Part shown: positions 63,591 to 64,000 of the stretch, piece by piece
Position numbering within the stretch: the first letter of the stretch is position 1
How the letters are laid out: each line of letters starts with the position of its first letter
Assembly (NCBI GenBank): GCA_947493335.1
Contig: CANLQO010000003.1
Span: 186,001-250,000, forward strand
Length of the DNA stretch: 64,000 nucleotides
Direction of reading: 5' to 3'
Origin: an uncultured Paracoccaceae bacterium
GTDB lineage: Bacteria; Pseudomonadota; Alphaproteobacteria; Rhodobacterales; Rhodobacteraceae
The notes under the pieces: generated by a model
What the model was told of the DNA's origin: nothing
What the model saw: the letters and a program-made list of their open reading frames with translations, nothing else
Database searches by the model: none
Position numbers and translations under genes: made by a program

Positions 63591-64000
63591 ATGAAATACC
63601 TCCTTGCCGCCGTCTTCGCCCTGCTGGGGTCAGCGGCCACGTCGGAAAGCCTGACGCACCTTGGCACCTATGTCTGGGACACCAAAAGCGTGGTCGGCCT
63701 CTCTGGTCTGGAAGTCAGCGATGACGGGACCACCTTCACCGCAATCAGCGACCGCGGGTGGACCGTTTCGGGCCAATTCACAAGGACAAACGACGTCATC
63801 ACGGACCTGATCGACGTGACGATCCACCCGATCCGCGGACTTGACGGTCACCCCGTCACCGCACGACGGGTCGGGGATTGGTCGGACGCCGAAGGCCTTG
63901 CCATCTCGCCCAATGGCGTCTGGATTTCCTTTGAACGCTGGGCCCATGTCACCGCCCACGACAATATCGGCGCGACCGGGCGTTATATCCCCGATCACCC
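63591..64000 (+). CDS. Exported phytase-like esterase, cut by window end
   Basis: The reading frame stays open to the end of the window, so the gene is partial (at least 136 residues). A signal peptide (MKYLLAAVFALLGSAATSES) is followed by LSGLEVSDDGTTFTAISDRG and DAEGLAISPNGVWISFE. This is the pattern of the esterase-like activity of phytase family, a periplasmic beta-propeller. The rest of the protein cannot be judged. Confidence 0.8.
   Translation, partial: MKYLLAAVFALLGSAATSESLTHLGTYVWDTKSVVGLSGLEVSDDGTTFTAISDRGWTVSGQFTRTNDVITDLIDVTIHPIRGLDGHPVTARRVGDWSDAEGLAISPNGVWISFERWAHVTAHDNIGATGRYIPDH

Overview
The window looks like a chromosomal segment of an alphaproteobacterium of the Rhodobacteraceae (Roseobacter-type marine bacteria). 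The base composition is GC-rich. The gene content and order also fit: hisS-hisZ-hisG, rpsA near ihfB and lapA-trpF-trpB, a separate trpA, a B12-dependent ribonucleotide reductase, a methanethiol oxidase, and a tripartite tricarboxylate transporter next to sulfonate-type catabolic genes. This placement is inferred from proteins and synteny; there is no rRNA in the window. Two tRNAs are present: tRNA-Ser(GCT) and tRNA-Arg(TCT). I saw no insertion sequence, integrase, CRISPR array or prophage.

Layout. 0.4-6 kb: a secreted cassette with a caspase-fold protein that has lost both catalytic residues, an OmpA-like peptidoglycan-binding protein and an intact caspase-like protease, followed by two unknown proteins. 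6-15 kb: housekeeping genes (trpA, ychF, pth), the methanethiol oxidase, and small conserved genes. 15.3-17 kb: two exported PepSY proteins with polyaspartate tails beside a membrane-anchored LuxR-type protein. 17-26 kb: trpB, trpF, lapA, ihfB, an MHYT-GGDEF-EAL protein, rpsA and rpsD. 26-41 kb: two YdcZ-type membrane proteins, nrdJ with an embedded XRE helix-turn-helix domain, an acyl-CoA ligase, hisG/hisZ/hisS, an Lrp regulator divergent from phhA, slyX, fabB, and an enolase-superfamily enzyme. 41.5-43.2 kb: a TetR regulator with PspA and YiaA/B genes, decorated with four near-identical inverted repeats. 43.3-45.5 kb: lipid genes (plsC-like, cdsA-like).

45.6-53.4 kb: four tandem RTX proteins, each with an Asn-Gly solenoid N-terminus, calcium-binding nonapeptides and a conserved C-terminal type I secretion end, plus the remnant of a fifth. 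No type I exporter is present, so export must rely on genes elsewhere. 54-61 kb: a five-gene operon (tctA, tctB, tctC, an acylating aldehyde dehydrogenase, an AMP-forming CoA ligase) divergent from a LacI regulator. The combination matches sulfoacetate uptake and conversion to sulfoacetaldehyde. 61-64 kb: a tRNA, a small secreted protein behind a perfect CtrA-type box, an NDUFS4-like protein, a VOC protein, an M29 aminopeptidase, and a phytase-like esterase cut by the window end.

The least ordinary items are the active/inactive caspase pair joined to an OmpA protein, the DNA-binding-type domain inside nrdJ, the polyaspartate PepSY pair, the TetR-PspA operator array, and the tandem RTX array with mosaic C-termini. 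All functions are inferred from sequence reading alone; no database search was run.
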